Of a stretch of 64,000 nt of DNA, positions 44,031-53,017 are shown in pieces (within the stretch, counting starts at the first letter, position 1; each line of letters begins with the position of its first letter). Made by a program: the position numbers and the translations under genes. The notes beneath the pieces were generated by a model. That model ran no database searches. It saw only the letters and a list, made by a program, of their open reading frames with translations, and had not been told where the DNA came from. This DNA is from a virus. The stretch lies in IMG/VR virus record IMGVR_UViG_3300024514_000354, positions 1 to 64,000 of that record; one strand, given 5' to 3'.

Positions 44031-47000
44031 TTAAAACTCCACTTTAAGTTTCTCTACATCAACACGCTCGGCGTAGACTATATAAAAATAATCCAGATCG
44101 GGCGAGTCTGACGATATATAAATAAAGTTGCCTTCAATTTTTTCAACATAAAGGTTTTGCTGATAGCCAAACGGAGTGAGTTGAACAGTGATAGACTGAG
44201 GATCAACCAGCGCGACCCAGTAATCGGGCAGTGAGATCACGCCCCCGCGCCCGCGCCCGCGCACGTACACGCCGTTTTCTGGGCCTTCCAAGCAGGCGTA
44301 CTGCAACTTCATTCCGCTCTTTGTGGGGTGGTCAATAAGGAACGCCTTGGTCTGCGCGGCCATATGGCCGTTGATTGTGGTATTAACGCCGATTGTTACA
44401 AGCGATCCAGTGTCAGTAATAGAAGAATTGCCAACGGCAGTTGAAGAAGTAAATTTAGCAATTGTATTGGTAGTGCCAGAAATAGTTCCAGCGCCACTTG
44501 TGCCACTTGTGCCTGCCGCACCGTTAGCACCACTTGTACCGCTAGTGCCAGTTGTGCCACTGGTACCCGCTGCACCCGCTGCGCCATTAGCGCCGCTTGT
44601 ACCACTTGTTCCTGTAGTTCCGCTAGTTCCGTTAGCACCAGCTGCACCATTAGCTCCACTTGTGCCGCTAGTGCCAGTGGTGCCAGAAGTACCATTTATA
44701 CCGCTAGTGCCATTAGCACCGTTCGCGCCGCTAGTACCACTCGTTCCATTAACACCGCTGGTTCCAGCAGCGCCATTAGCACCGCTTGTACCAGAAGTTC
44801 CATTGACGCCGCTCGTTCCGTTTACACCGCTTGTGCCATTTGCGCCACTGGTACCACTTGTTCCATTTACACCGCTGGTACCGTTAACGCCACTAGTACC
44901 GCTAGCACCACTGCTTCCGCTTGTGCCATTTGTGCCGCTTGTTCCACTTACGCCACTTGTGCCATTTGCGCCACTGGTACCACTAGTGCCCTGTGTTCCG
45001 CCAAGTTCAGCGATAAAGTCTACTTTCCAGCCGATTGTAGCATCGATATAAGTAAATCCTAGAAGAGCAGAGAAATTACAAGTTAAGTCTTCTAACAAGC
45101 TTTCGATTCTCGATCCATTTCTAGCTACAGTTAAATTATTAGTTGGCCAAGTTTCTTTAAAATCATTAATTTCAACATAGTTACCAGCAGATGGAGTAGC
45201 TGGTAGGGTAATCGTAAAAGCGCCAGCAGAAGTGTCTGCAAGAATACGATCACCATTAACTGCGGTGTAATTTGAGGTTTTTACCGTCCAGCCAACAAGT
45301 GGGCTAGTTCCGCTTGTACCGCTAGTACCTGTTGTCCCACTAGTGCCAGCAGCACCATTTGCACCGCTAGTACCAGCTGTACCACTTGTCCCAGCTGCGC
45401 CATTAACGCCACTAGTTCCGTTAACTCCACTTGTACCATTAGCGCCATTTGCGCCGCTAGTACCTGTCGTGCCACTGGTGCCATTTGCACCGCTAGTGCC
45501 ACTTGTACCCGTTGTACCGCTAGTGCCATTGACGCCGCTAGTGCCGTTAGCGCCATTTGCGCCGCTAGTGCCTGCTGTACCGCTAGTGCCAGTAGTACCA
45601 CTGGTTCCGTTAATGCCGCTAGTACCAGTTGTGCCACTTGTTCCATTGACTCCGCTCGTACCATTAACACCACTTGTGCCATTAATTCCACTAGTTCCGG
45701 TAGTACCACTAGTACCAGTAGTTCCGCTAGTCCCATTTGTACCGCTAGTGCCATTGATACCACTGGTACCATTAATGCCACTGCTACCACTAGTTCCTTG
45801 AGTGCCACCGATTTCAGAAATAACATCGATTTTCCAACCAATTGTCGCATCAATATAAGTTAAGCCGATTGTAGCTGAAATATTACATACAAGATCTTCA
45901 AGCAAGCTATCGATTCTAGAACCATTTCTTGCAATTGTCAGATTATTTATCGGCCAAGTTTCTTCTGGATCATTAAATTCTACATAATGACCAGCAGATG
46001 GAGAAGCTGGCAAAGTAATAGTAAATGCTCCAGCTGAAGTGTCAGCGAGAAGGCGATCACCGTTTACCGCTGTATAGCTAGATGTTTTTACCGACCATCC
46101 AACTAGTGGGCTGGTGCCACTAGTGCCACTTGTGCCTGTTGTACCGCTAGTGCCAACAGCGCCGTTTGCTCCGCTGGTACCAGCTGTGCCGCTTGTGCCA
46201 TTAATCCCGCTTGTACCGTTTACACCACTAGTACCGTTGGCGCCATTTGCTCCGCTGGTGCCGCTAGTGCCGGTCGTACCGCTAGTACCATTGACACCGC
46301 TTGTGCCATTAGCACCGTTCGCGCCGCTGGTGCCTGCTGTACCGCTAGTGCCAGTTGTACCGCTGGTGCCGTTAGCGCCATTTGCACCACTAGTACCTGA
46401 TGAGCCGCTAGTACCAGTTGTTCCGCTCGTACCATTAACACCGCTAGTACCATTGGAGCCATTCGTGCCTGAAGAACCAGAAGTGCCAGTTGTACCAGAA
46501 GTACCACTTGATCCAGACGAGCCAGCAGTACCGCTTGTACCAGATGAGCCAGAAGTTCCACCAACAGCCACGTTCCAAGTTGATCCGTCGCTAATTACAG
46601 TAACTGCTTCGTACTGATCTAAAACGTAAGTATTGGCGCCATCAATTTGACCAAGAGAAGTGGCGTCGATTGTTAGAGTTCCAGTGCCTTTATTTTTTAT
46701 CGTATACTGTCTGCCGCTATTAGCCGAGGCGGAAATCAGTGTGACAGTAATTGGCGAAGAGGAATTACCAACGATAACGTCATCAAGAGTTGTGACAACA
46801 TAACCTGTAGTTTTTACATCAACGTTGCGCTCGATAGATTCGGCGTAGAATGTCCTGAAAATGTCCAAGCTGCCAGAAATAAAATGCTGACCAGTGCCAT
46901 TAAGCTCAAGAGTGTTTGTATTAAACCAAACACCAGAAGCCGAATGATAGGACAGCATATCGTTGTCCTGAACACCAATCAGGCGAACGTTGTGCAACTC

Positions 47001-49808
47001 TTGCAATTCATAACCATTTTGAACTTTAACAAGGATCTCGCCCGCGCTCTGATGCGCGCGCACGACGTAGCCAAGAAAGACGCCGTGATCTGGCGCGATT
47101 GGAATTCCAGTTTGATAAGCGCCGGAAATTGTTGGCGACAGCCAGAGAGAAGCGCCCTCTGGAATACCAGTTGTGTTTATTCCCTTGAGAAGTCCGTTGA
47201 TGATAACGTAGCCATCGGCACCAACAGCAACATCTTCAGCCATAAGGCCGAATGTTTTTGTGGAGCCCATTTCGCTACCAGCGTAAGATTTTTGAACAAT
47301 GATTTTATTTCCTTGGGCGCCGGAAACATAAACAACAGTGCCCTTGGAAAGAGTACCAGTTGTTTGATTGGTGACTCGCTCAAACATTTGCTGACCAAGA
47401 TCGAGATCAACATTACCACCAAGAAGGCCAAGGCTAACTGTGCCACGACCATCATTCCAGTTCATTTCGCCAACACCAACGGGGTCGGCGTAACCAGTAT
47501 TGAATATTAATTCATTTGTTTTTACTGAACCAGAAACAGTGATTAAACTGCCAGATTCATAAGCAATGCTGTCGCCAATTGTTCCTGTTGTAGTAAATTT
47601 AGCTAGATAGGTTGGAGTACCGGAAACCGCAAGGCTGTTACCGCTTGTGCCGCTTGTGCCAGTTTGGCCACTAGTTCCGCTAGAACCATTAGCGCCGTTG
47701 GCTCCGCTAGTGCCACTGGTTCCGCTCGCGCCAGAAGATCCAGTCGCGCCACTTGTTCCGCTAGAGCCACTGGTTCCACTAGCGCCTGCGACACCATCAG
47801 TACCGCTGCTACCACTTGTTCCGGCTGTACCGCTTGTACCGCTACTACCACTTGCGCCAGAAGAACCTGTAGCACCACTAGTACCACTGCTGCCGCTTGT
47901 GCCCGCTGCACCACTTGTGCCATTAGAGCCATTTACACCACTTGTGCCAGATGAACCATTGGCTCCATTAACGCCACTAGTTCCATCTGCACCGCTGCTG
48001 CCGCTGCTCCCACTAGTTCCATTAGTCCCGCTAGTTCCAGTTATGCCACTTGATCCACTAGTACCGTTAACGCCACTAGATCCACTTGTTCCGTTTATGC
48101 CAGATGTTCCACTAGAGCCACTAGTTCCATCTGTTCCGGCTGTGCCACTGCTACCGCTTGTTCCCGTAGTGCCGCTAGTTCCATTGATGCCGCTGCTGCC
48201 ACTAGAACCGCTACTACCACTAGATCCACTAGTTCCATCAACGCCGCTAGTACCATCGGTACCGCTAGAGCCACTAGTTCCAGTTGTTCCACTTGAACCA
48301 CTTGAGCCGCTAGTTCCGTTTATTCCGCTAGTGCCATCAGTGCCACTAGTGCCGTTAACTCCACTTGTACCGCTGCTGCCACTGCTGCCGCTGCTGCCAC
48401 TTGTGCCATTTGATCCATTATCTCCTTTGTCACCAGTTCTGGCAAATGTAAGAATGCAATCATCACCATCACTAAAAGGATTGGCGCTTGAACTATCTAC
48501 AGGAGAAACAGTAATCTTAAAAAATCCAGAAGCCTCTTCTGTTGCGCTGATAGTAAACAGAATAAAAGTTCCAGTATCAAATAGCTTGCTTACTTTTACG
48601 TGACCTTTGATTGTCGATGTTGAATCATCAATCGTCCTGAGATAATTCTGAATATCGGAGTTATTCAGATCCACATCGTCAAGATTAATTCTTGTGGATG
48701 TGTCTTGAGTCGATTGGTTAAAGGCGAAATTACCCGCTCCTGGATCAATATCAGTTGTTACTGAACTAAAATTATATTTAAAAGAAGCGCCGCCAAAGTT
48801 ACCGTTTTGACCTGATGTGCCTGCGGTACCAGAAGAACCACTAGAGCCACTGCTGCCACTTGTGCCATCAGTGCCGCTGGTGCCATTTACACCGCTAGTA
48901 CCGTTAACGCCGCTAGTACCTGCTGTACCGCTAGTGCCGGTGGTTCCACTAGATCCGCTAGAACCACTTGTACCGCTAGAACCACTTGTTCCATCGGTGC
49001 CGCTGGTTCCATTTACGCCACTCGTAGCACTTGTTCCACTGGTACCATCTGTGCCGCTACTTCCACTGGAACCTGAAGTTCCACTTGAACCGGAAGTTCC
49101 ACTGGTTCCGCTAGATCCACTAGTGCCATTGATGCCACTTGTGCCATCTGTGCCACTCGTTCCGCTAGAGCCACTGCTGCCACTGGTTCCATTAATACCG
49201 CTGGTGCCCGCTGTGCCACTAGTTCCTGAAGAACCACTAGTACCACTAACTCCGCTGCTTCCACTTGAACCGCTGGTGCCCGTAGTGCCACTTGTTCCAT
49301 TAATACCGCTACTTCCTGAAGTTCCACTTGTTCCAGCTGTACCACTTGTACCGCTAACGCCACTGCTACCACTACTGCCACTTGTTCCATTCGTTCCTGA
49401 AGAACCGCTAGTTCCTGTAGTGCCACTGGTCCCATTTACGCCACTAGTACCACTACTGCCGCTTGTTCCAGTCGTGCCGCTTGTTCCATTGATTCCGCTT
49501 GAACCACTTGTCCCCGCTGTGCCGCTTGAACCGCTTGTGCCATTGATTCCGCTTGTGCCAGAAGAGCCACTTGTTCCGGCGGTGCCGCTTGTACCAGAAG
49601 AGCCGCTGCTACCACTTATGCCACTTGATCCACTGGTGCCGCTTGTACCGTTTGTCCCACTGGTTCCATTTATACCACTAGTACCATTACCAATAATCTG
49701 ATCAACCTCAACTATCTCAGTTGGAGGGCAAACGCCAGTTGAAGTCTCTACGATTTCGACTGGTCCGCATATACCGGAAACGATGACCTCTACAACTGTA
49801 TGAGACAT
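44031..49808 (-). CDS. Giant collagen-like tail fibre
   Basis: This 1925-residue protein has five long G-x-y blocks dominated by [18 protein letters not shown] and GTD triplets, almost without proline, separated by globular beta segments. Two of these spacers (about 45000-45300 and 45800-46100) are near copies of each other. The C-terminal 110 residues ([37 protein letters not shown]) match the fibre tip found on other environmental phage fibres. The G-x-y blocks should form triple-helical rods. Thr and Ser in them could be glycosylated by nearby enzymes. Confidence 0.88.
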   Translation of the reverse strand: MSHTVVEVIVSGICGPVEIVETSTGVCPPTEIVEVDQIIGNGTSGINGTSGTNGTSGTSGSSGISGSSGSSGTSGTAGTSGSSGTSGINGTSGSSGTAGTSGSSGINGTSGTTGTSGSSGTSGVNGTSGTTGTSGSSGTNGTSGSSGSSGVSGTSGTAGTSGTSGSSGINGTSGTTGTSGSSGSSGVSGTSGSSGTSGTAGTSGINGTSGSSGSSGTSGTDGTSGINGTSGSSGTSGTSGSSGTSGSSGSSGTDGTSGTSATSGVNGTSGTDGTSGSSGTSGSSGSSGTTGTSGTAGTSGVNGTSGVNGTSGTDGTSGSSGSSGSSGTAGTSGQNGNFGGASFKYNFSSVTTDIDPGAGNFAFNQSTQDTSTRINLDDVDLNNSDIQNYLRTIDDSTSTIKGHVKVSKLFDTGTFILFTISATEEASGFFKITVSPVDSSSANPFSDGDDCILTFARTGDKGDNGSNGTSGSSGSSGSSGTSGVNGTSGTDGTSGINGTSGSSGSSGTTGTSGSSGTDGTSGVDGTSGSSGSSGSSGSSGINGTSGTTGTSGSSGTAGTDGTSGSSGTSGINGTSGSSGVNGTSGSSGITGTSGTNGTSGSSGSSGADGTSGVNGANGSSGTSGVNGSNGTSGAAGTSGSSGTSGATGSSGASGSSGTSGTAGTSGSSGTDGVAGASGTSGSSGTSGATGSSGASGTSGTSGANGANGSSGTSGQTGTSGTSGNSLAVSGTPTYLAKFTTTGTIGDSIAYESGSLITVSGSVKTNELIFNTGYADPVGVGEMNWNDGRGTVSLGLLGGNVDLDLGQQMFERVTNQTTGTLSKGTVVYVSGAQGNKIIVQKSYAGSEMGSTKTFGLMAEDVAVGADGYVIINGLLKGINTTGIPEGASLWLSPTISGAYQTGIPIAPDHGVFLGYVVRAHQSAGEILVKVQNGYELQELHNVRLIGVQDNDMLSYHSASGVWFNTNTLELNGTGQHFISGSLDIFRTFYAESIERNVDVKTTGYVVTTLDDVIVGNSSSPITVTLISASANSGRQYTIKNKGTGTLTIDATSLGQIDGANTYVLDQYEAVTVISDGSTWNVAVGGTSGSSGTSGTAGSSGSSGTSGTTGTSGSSGTNGSNGTSGVNGTSGTTGTSGSSGTSGANGANGTSGTTGTSGTAGTSGANGANGTSGVNGTSGTTGTSGTSGANGANGTSGVNGTSGINGTSGTAGTSGANGAVGTSGTTGTSGTSGTSPLVGWSVKTSSYTAVNGDRLLADTSAGAFTITLPASPSAGHYVEFNDPEETWPINNLTIARNGSRIDSLLEDLVCNISATIGLTYIDATIGWKIDVISEIGGTQGTSGSSGINGTSGINGTSGTNGTSGTTGTSGTTGTSGINGTSGVNGTSGVNGTSGTTGTSGINGTSGTTGTSGTAGTSGANGANGTSGVNGTSGTTGTSGTSGANGTSGTTGTSGANGANGTSGVNGTSGVNGAAGTSGTAGTSGANGAAGTSGTTGTSGTSGTSPLVGWTVKTSNYTAVNGDRILADTSAGAFTITLPATPSAGNYVEINDFKETWPTNNLTVARNGSRIESLLEDLTCNFSALLGFTYIDATIGWKVDFIAELGGTQGTSGTSGANGTSGVSGTSGTNGTSGSSGASGTSGVNGTSGVNGTSGTSGANGTSGVNGTSGVNGTSGTSGANGAAGTSGVNGTSGTSGANGANGTSGINGTSGTTGTSGTSGANGAAGANGTSGTTGTSGTSGANGAAGAAGTSGTTGTSGTSGANGAAGTSGTSGAGTISGTTNTIAKFTSSTAVGNSSITDTGSLVTIGVNTTINGHMAAQTKAFLIDHPTKSGMKLQYACLEGPENGVYVRGRGRGGVISLPDYWVALVDPQSITVQLTPFGYQQNLYVEKIEGNFIYISSDSPDLDYFYIVYAERVDVEKLKVEF
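44490..49705 (-). repeat. Collagen-like G-x-y coding repeats (five blocks)
   Basis: Blocks of Gly-Thr-Ser-type triplets cover about 48790-49705, 47640-48425, 46105-46575, 45300-45795 and 44490-44995, interrupted by globular spacers. The complementary strand therefore shows long open frames of Pro-Leu-Val-Pro that are artefacts of the repeat. Such repeats invite recombination between blocks. Confidence 0.88.
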
Positions 49809-49809
49809 G

Positions 49810-50151
49810 TTATGATAATGTTGAGATGTTAGTGTCTACGTTTACTGTTCCTTTTAATATTTTTTGAATTGTATTATCTGCGTATTTGACTAACACATCG
49901 TACTTTAAAGGACCAGGGTGAAGAGCGGCAGTTTGTGCCGCAGTCAGGGTTAGCTTAATTAAGCCTGAAGCCGGGGTGATTTTAGTGACCGTGAAAGTTT
50001 GAAGATTTGGAAAGTAATAATCTTGTTTGATTTCTGCATCAATTGTGGCATTAGTTACATCAATGGTTGTTCCAGTATCATTCTTCAAAGTTAGCACTAA
50101 ACAGAAATCTACATTCCTTTCGATTGAAATATTGTAGGTGGAGGCTGGCAT
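49810..50151 (-). CDS. Small beta-rich virion protein before the collagen-like fibre
   Basis: This is a 113-residue protein. [34 protein letters not shown] and [17 protein letters not shown], then [24 protein letters not shown], form an Ig-like/BppU-like beta domain seen in baseplate or fibre adaptor proteins. It lies 1 nt upstream of the giant fibre gene, so it may anchor that fibre. A TGTAAA motif lies 14 nt before the ATG, followed by a terminator for the upstream gene. Confidence 0.6.
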   Translation of the reverse strand: MPASTYNISIERNVDFCLVLTLKNDTGTTIDVTNATIDAEIKQDYYFPNLQTFTVTKITPASGLIKLTLTAAQTAALHPGPLKYDVLVKYADNTIQKILKGTVNVDTNISTLS

Positions 50152-50165
50152 GGCGCTTAATACAA

Positions 50166-50171
50166 TTTACA
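50166..50171 (-). promoter_or_regulatory. TGTAAA motif before the fibre adaptor gene
   Basis: GTGTAAATTGTA lies 14 nt upstream of the ATG at 50151, between a terminator hairpin and the gene. This fits transcription restarting here. Confidence 0.45.
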
Positions 50172-50173
50172 CA

Positions 50174-50201
50174 AAAAGCGCACCATAAAAGATGCGCTTT
50201 T
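50174..50201 (-). terminator. Terminator-like hairpin between 50223 and 50151 genes
   Basis: AAAAGCGCA/TGCGCTTTT (50174-50182 and 50193-50201) forms a 9-bp stem. On the minus strand it is followed by a T-run, directly before the TGTAAA motif of the next gene. Confidence 0.6.
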
Positions 50202-50222
50202 GATTTTTAATTTTAATTAAAT

Positions 50223-50705
50223 TTAAGTTAAAGATCCAGTCGCTAAACTATTTAAAACTTCACCGACCATATTCTTAGCTACAACTTGCACAGGCTTGCT
50301 CTGATAAGAATTGTAAGCGTGAACTAACCTATTTAATTCGGCGCCGTGATCTTTTGACAAAATTACAAACTGTTTGCTAACTTCGTTGCCATTCAAGAAA
50401 GTAACAGAAGAATCTTCATCACGAATTGAAACAACATTATTTGTCGGCGTTGCGCTTCCAATTGTTTTGATTGCATTGCGCGACTTCTTTTTGTAATAAT
50501 GCATCAAATAAAGGTGCTTGAGGATGTTCTGCTCCTCTAACCCTAAATCACTAGAAGCGCCGCTATAATCTGTGTATATGAGACTGTTAAGCTCGCCAAG
50601 GTTGGCTGACAGCCAGCCAGAAATCATACTGATATTTGTCTCACCAGTATCGCCGTCGAATTCGTAATAAAAAATTCCACTCGCTATCTCTTGGATGTTA
50701 GCCAT
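50223..50705 (-). CDS. Head-tail connector candidate after the capsid genes
   Basis: This 160-residue protein has helical stretches (SMISGWLSANLGELNSLIY; EEQNILKHLYLMHYYKKKSRNAI) and a beta tail (VSKQFVILSKDHGAELNRLVHAYNSYQSKPVQVVAKN). Small helical proteins coded just after the capsid gene often connect portal and neck. The start overlaps the SAP-like gene by 8 nt. No motif settles the function. Confidence 0.5.
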   Translation of the reverse strand: MANIQEIASGIFYYEFDGDTGETNISMISGWLSANLGELNSLIYTDYSGASSDLGLEEQNILKHLYLMHYYKKKSRNAIKTIGSATPTNNVVSIRDEDSSVTFLNGNEVSKQFVILSKDHGAELNRLVHAYNSYQSKPVQVVAKNMVGEVLNSLATGSLT

Positions 50706-51093
50706 TTAAAACCTTGTTTAATTGTTCTCTCTGATCATCAGAGAAAATTTGTTTAGCTTGCGGCTGGGGTACAAAATATCCCCTGCTCGCAACATTTTGA
50801 GTGTCAAATTGACGAAGTAGTCGCTGCTTTAAATTTGGCCTGCTTCCAGCAGGATCAATTTTTAGCTTGCTAGCGAGAGCTTGAATTTGACGATCAGACA
50901 TAACGTCTAGATTCTCTTCAAAAATCTTGCGGTTAGCTGTTCCAAAAATATTAATTTCTGTGATTCCGAGAGTCTTTTCTAGCTGTCTGATTTTATCCCT
51001 GTATTCGGGCGAGTTCTTATCTTGTATAGAATTAATTTCGTCAATAAGATTTGTCTTTTTAGGAGCCTTGCTTTGTCCAGTAGAGATTTCCAT
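50698..51093 (-). CDS. SAP-like domain protein near capsid genes
   Basis: This is a 131-residue protein. MSDRQIQALASKLKIDPAGSRPNLKQRLLRQF (about 64-95) has the helix-loop-helix layout and L-x-x-x-L-x-x-x-x-x-x-x-G-x-x-x-x-L pattern of SAP/Rho-N-like nucleic-acid-binding domains. The N-terminal half is charged and helical. It follows a terminator and a TGTAAA motif, so it opens a small unit. It may bind DNA at the capsid vertex or in packaging; this is inference. Confidence 0.55.
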   Translation of the reverse strand: MEISTGQSKAPKKTNLIDEINSIQDKNSPEYRDKIRQLEKTLGITEINIFGTANRKIFEENLDVMSDRQIQALASKLKIDPAGSRPNLKQRLLRQFDTQNVASRGYFVPQPQAKQIFSDDQREQLNKVLNG

Positions 51094-51112
51094 ATAAGAT
51101 AATACTCTATAT

Positions 51113-51118
51113 TTTACA
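51113..51118 (-). promoter_or_regulatory. TGTAAA motif before the SAP-like gene
   Basis: AAAAGTGTAAAATATAG lies 19 nt upstream of the ATG at 51093 and just after the capsid terminator, as expected for a promoter of a new transcription unit. Confidence 0.47.
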
Positions 51119-51140
51119 CTTTTCTATGTTATAGAGAATA

Positions 51141-51171
51141 AAAAAACCCGCCCCTTTCGAGGCGGGTTTTT
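51141..51171. terminator. Strong terminator after the major capsid gene
   Basis: AAAAACCCGCC/GGCGGGTTTTT (51142-51152 and 51161-51171) forms an 11-bp stem with an 8-nt loop and works on either strand. It lies 15 nt after the major capsid stop codon. Confidence 0.9.
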
Positions 51172-51185
51172 GCTAAACATTAACC

Positions 51186-52331
51186 TTAGACGATCTTGCC
51201 TACGAGGGCGCGGGTGTCGAGGATGATACGACCCTCTTCCATCGAACCGAAGTAGCCGATCTTGTTCTGACGGATGCTGTACTGGTCGTCAGCAACGAGG
51301 GTGAACTCGGCGCTGGAGTCTGGATCAGTAGCAACAACACGGAGCAGGGACTCACGGGAGCGGTCGATACCAACGAGGATCTCTTCAGTTGCACCATCGA
51401 ACTGGGCAGCGCCAGTGGAACCGTCAGCCTTAGCGAAGGTGTCGGAACCAGCAGCGGTGTCGAAGATGGTGTTGAACTTCTGACCTTTACCCATTTCACC
51501 GAACTCAAGGATGGATACGCCATAGAAGCTGGGGATACCAGCGCTGTTGTAAACAGCCATACGCATCTCATCAGGAGCGGCGATACCGTTCTCGCTGCCG
51601 TTGCCAGCAGAAGCGACGGAGGGCGAGCCCTTGACATTGATGGGGTTGTAGGCCATAGCGCGGATCTGCTCGACGATCTCTGGGGAAACCAGAAGATCGC
51701 TCAGGCCACCACGGGCGCCACCAGCAGGAGTACCCTTAGCCCAAGAGGTGTTGATACGCTTGCCGAGGGTGAGCAGTTCGTTCAGGTCAGCCAGCAGGAA
51801 ACGACCAGCGGCATTGGCACGTTGAACGTGATCTTTACCATTGGTGGTAGCGGTAGCGAGAACGGACATTACGAGGTTAGCAGAGGTGCGCTCCTGTTTC
51901 AGGAGGATTTCCTGAGCCATACGGGTGAAGGTCTTGGCGACAACATCCATACGGTGCTTGGCGGCGTACTTGCGGTCGAACGAAAGTGCGCTGTCAAGGC
52001 TGTAGGTGGTGATCTTCATCTCCGATACGGTGGGAAGAACCTGATTGGTGGGGAGACCGCCAGCTACTGACTGCGAGTATACAGTGATGTAGTCCTCGTC
52101 ATTGATGTCGAAGTAGAGGTCGAGTGGGATGCTGGGATTATCGTCAGCGTTAAAAGGCAGAGTGGTGAACAGATTGCTCAGTGTGGGAGCATTGTTTACA
52201 ACTTCCGCGAGAACGGGGCCGATAAATTCAGCAAGGGCGACTTGAGCGTCATAAGCAACGGTGCGATTACGGCTAGCCATTGCTTTGATAAGCTCAACTT
52301 GTTCTGGAGTGCGCTTTAAGGTGATTTTCAT
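51186..52331 (-). CDS. Major capsid protein (HK97-fold type)
   Basis: This is a 381-residue protein. An N-terminal helical region (TVAYDAQVALAEFIGPVLAEVV) is followed by PTLSNLFTTLPFNADDNPSIPLDLYFD, a long helix (MDVVAKTFTRMAQEILLKQERTSANLVMSVL), the loop with SDLLVSPEIVEQIRAM and a late KIGYFGSMEEGRIILDTRAL. This order (N-arm, E-loop, spine helix, A-domain) fits HK97-fold capsid proteins. Codons are GC-richer than in neighbours, as in highly expressed genes. An AAGGA site (52341-52345) lies 9 nt before the ATG, and a strong terminator follows. Confidence 0.87.
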   Translation of the reverse strand: MKITLKRTPEQVELIKAMASRNRTVAYDAQVALAEFIGPVLAEVVNNAPTLSNLFTTLPFNADDNPSIPLDLYFDINDEDYITVYSQSVAGGLPTNQVLPTVSEMKITTYSLDSALSFDRKYAAKHRMDVVAKTFTRMAQEILLKQERTSANLVMSVLATATTNGKDHVQRANAAGRFLLADLNELLTLGKRINTSWAKGTPAGGARGGLSDLLVSPEIVEQIRAMAYNPINVKGSPSVASAGNGSENGIAAPDEMRMAVYNSAGIPSFYGVSILEFGEMGKGQKFNTIFDTAAGSDTFAKADGSTGAAQFDGATEEILVGIDRSRESLLRVVATDPDSSAEFTLVADDQYSIRQNKIGYFGSMEEGRIILDTRALVGKIV

Positions 52332-52350
52332 TTAGATAGTTCCTTTCTTA

Positions 52351-52980
52351 TTACATGCGCAGACCAACTACGGCGAAGACGCCAGAGAACTGGTCATTGA
52401 GGTTTGCAGTTGAGGTGAGGGGTGAGCGTGAGCCGGTGCCGAGAACGATACCGAGTTTGCCACCGTCACTGTGCAGACAGCCGGTGATCTTGCCGCCATT
52501 AGCGGAAAGTTTGAAACCGGAACCAACGGTCAGGGTGCCGTCGATAGCGTTTGCGCCGAGGGTGAAGATGCCACGGGTAGCGACTGGAACGGCTTGGCCG
52601 GGCAGTACGCACATAAGCTCTTCAGCCTTCTGGCGGTAATAGAGAAGTTTCTCACCGTTCTCATCAAACTTTGCAGTCTGACGGAGGGTAAGACCAAGGC
52701 AGTTAGTCAGGTCGCCAGAGGCGGCAGGAGTAACCTTCAGATTAACCTTGGGATAGGAGTTAGCCCCCATAAAGGGGTAGTCAGTTTTGCCGAGGTAAGA
52801 GTCGGTAGCGTAAGAGACTGGGTCGAGGTCAAAGTTACCAGCGGAAACTTTAACGAAGACACCAGCATCACCAGTACCAACACCAGTTACGTTCTCGTTG
52901 ACAGCTGCGTCAACAAGGGCGTACATGTTTACCACATCATGTTCGTCATATTGACGGAACGGTAGAAGACGATTTGCCAT
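52351..52980 (-). CDS. Capsid decoration/stabilisation protein candidate
   Basis: This 209-residue Gly/Val/Thr-rich beta protein is coded directly before the major capsid gene. DEHDVVNMYALVDAAVNENVTGVGTGDAGVFVKVSAGNFD and a C-terminal GLRM characterise it. Its composition matches the GC-rich capsid gene, suggesting equally high expression. An AAGGAT site and a TGTAAA motif precede the ATG. The role is inferred from position and composition. Confidence 0.6.
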   Translation of the reverse strand: MANRLLPFRQYDEHDVVNMYALVDAAVNENVTGVGTGDAGVFVKVSAGNFDLDPVSYATDSYLGKTDYPFMGANSYPKVNLKVTPAASGDLTNCLGLTLRQTAKFDENGEKLLYYRQKAEELMCVLPGQAVPVATRGIFTLGANAIDGTLTVGSGFKLSANGGKITGCLHSDGGKLGIVLGTGSRSPLTSTANLNDQFSGVFAVVGLRM

Positions 52981-53000
52981 ATAGTTATCCTTTAATTTGC

Positions 53001-53006
53001 TTTACA
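53001..53006 (-). promoter_or_regulatory. TGTAAA motif before the decoration and capsid genes
   Basis: TTAACTGTAAAGCAAAT lies 20 nt upstream of the ATG at 52980. It would drive both the decoration and the major capsid gene, since none lies directly before the capsid gene. Confidence 0.47.
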
Positions 53007-53017
53007 GTTAATTTTTA

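Noticed and set aside
44323-49701. Several long plus-strand frames rich in Pro-Leu-Val-Pro
   Set aside because: They are the complement of the Gly-Thr-Ser codon repeats of the minus-strand collagen-like fibre. They have no independent start signals or domain.
44490-49705. CRISPR-like regular repeats
   Set aside because: The periodicity is codon-based (G-x-y triplets), there are no unique spacers of constant length, and no cas genes are present.
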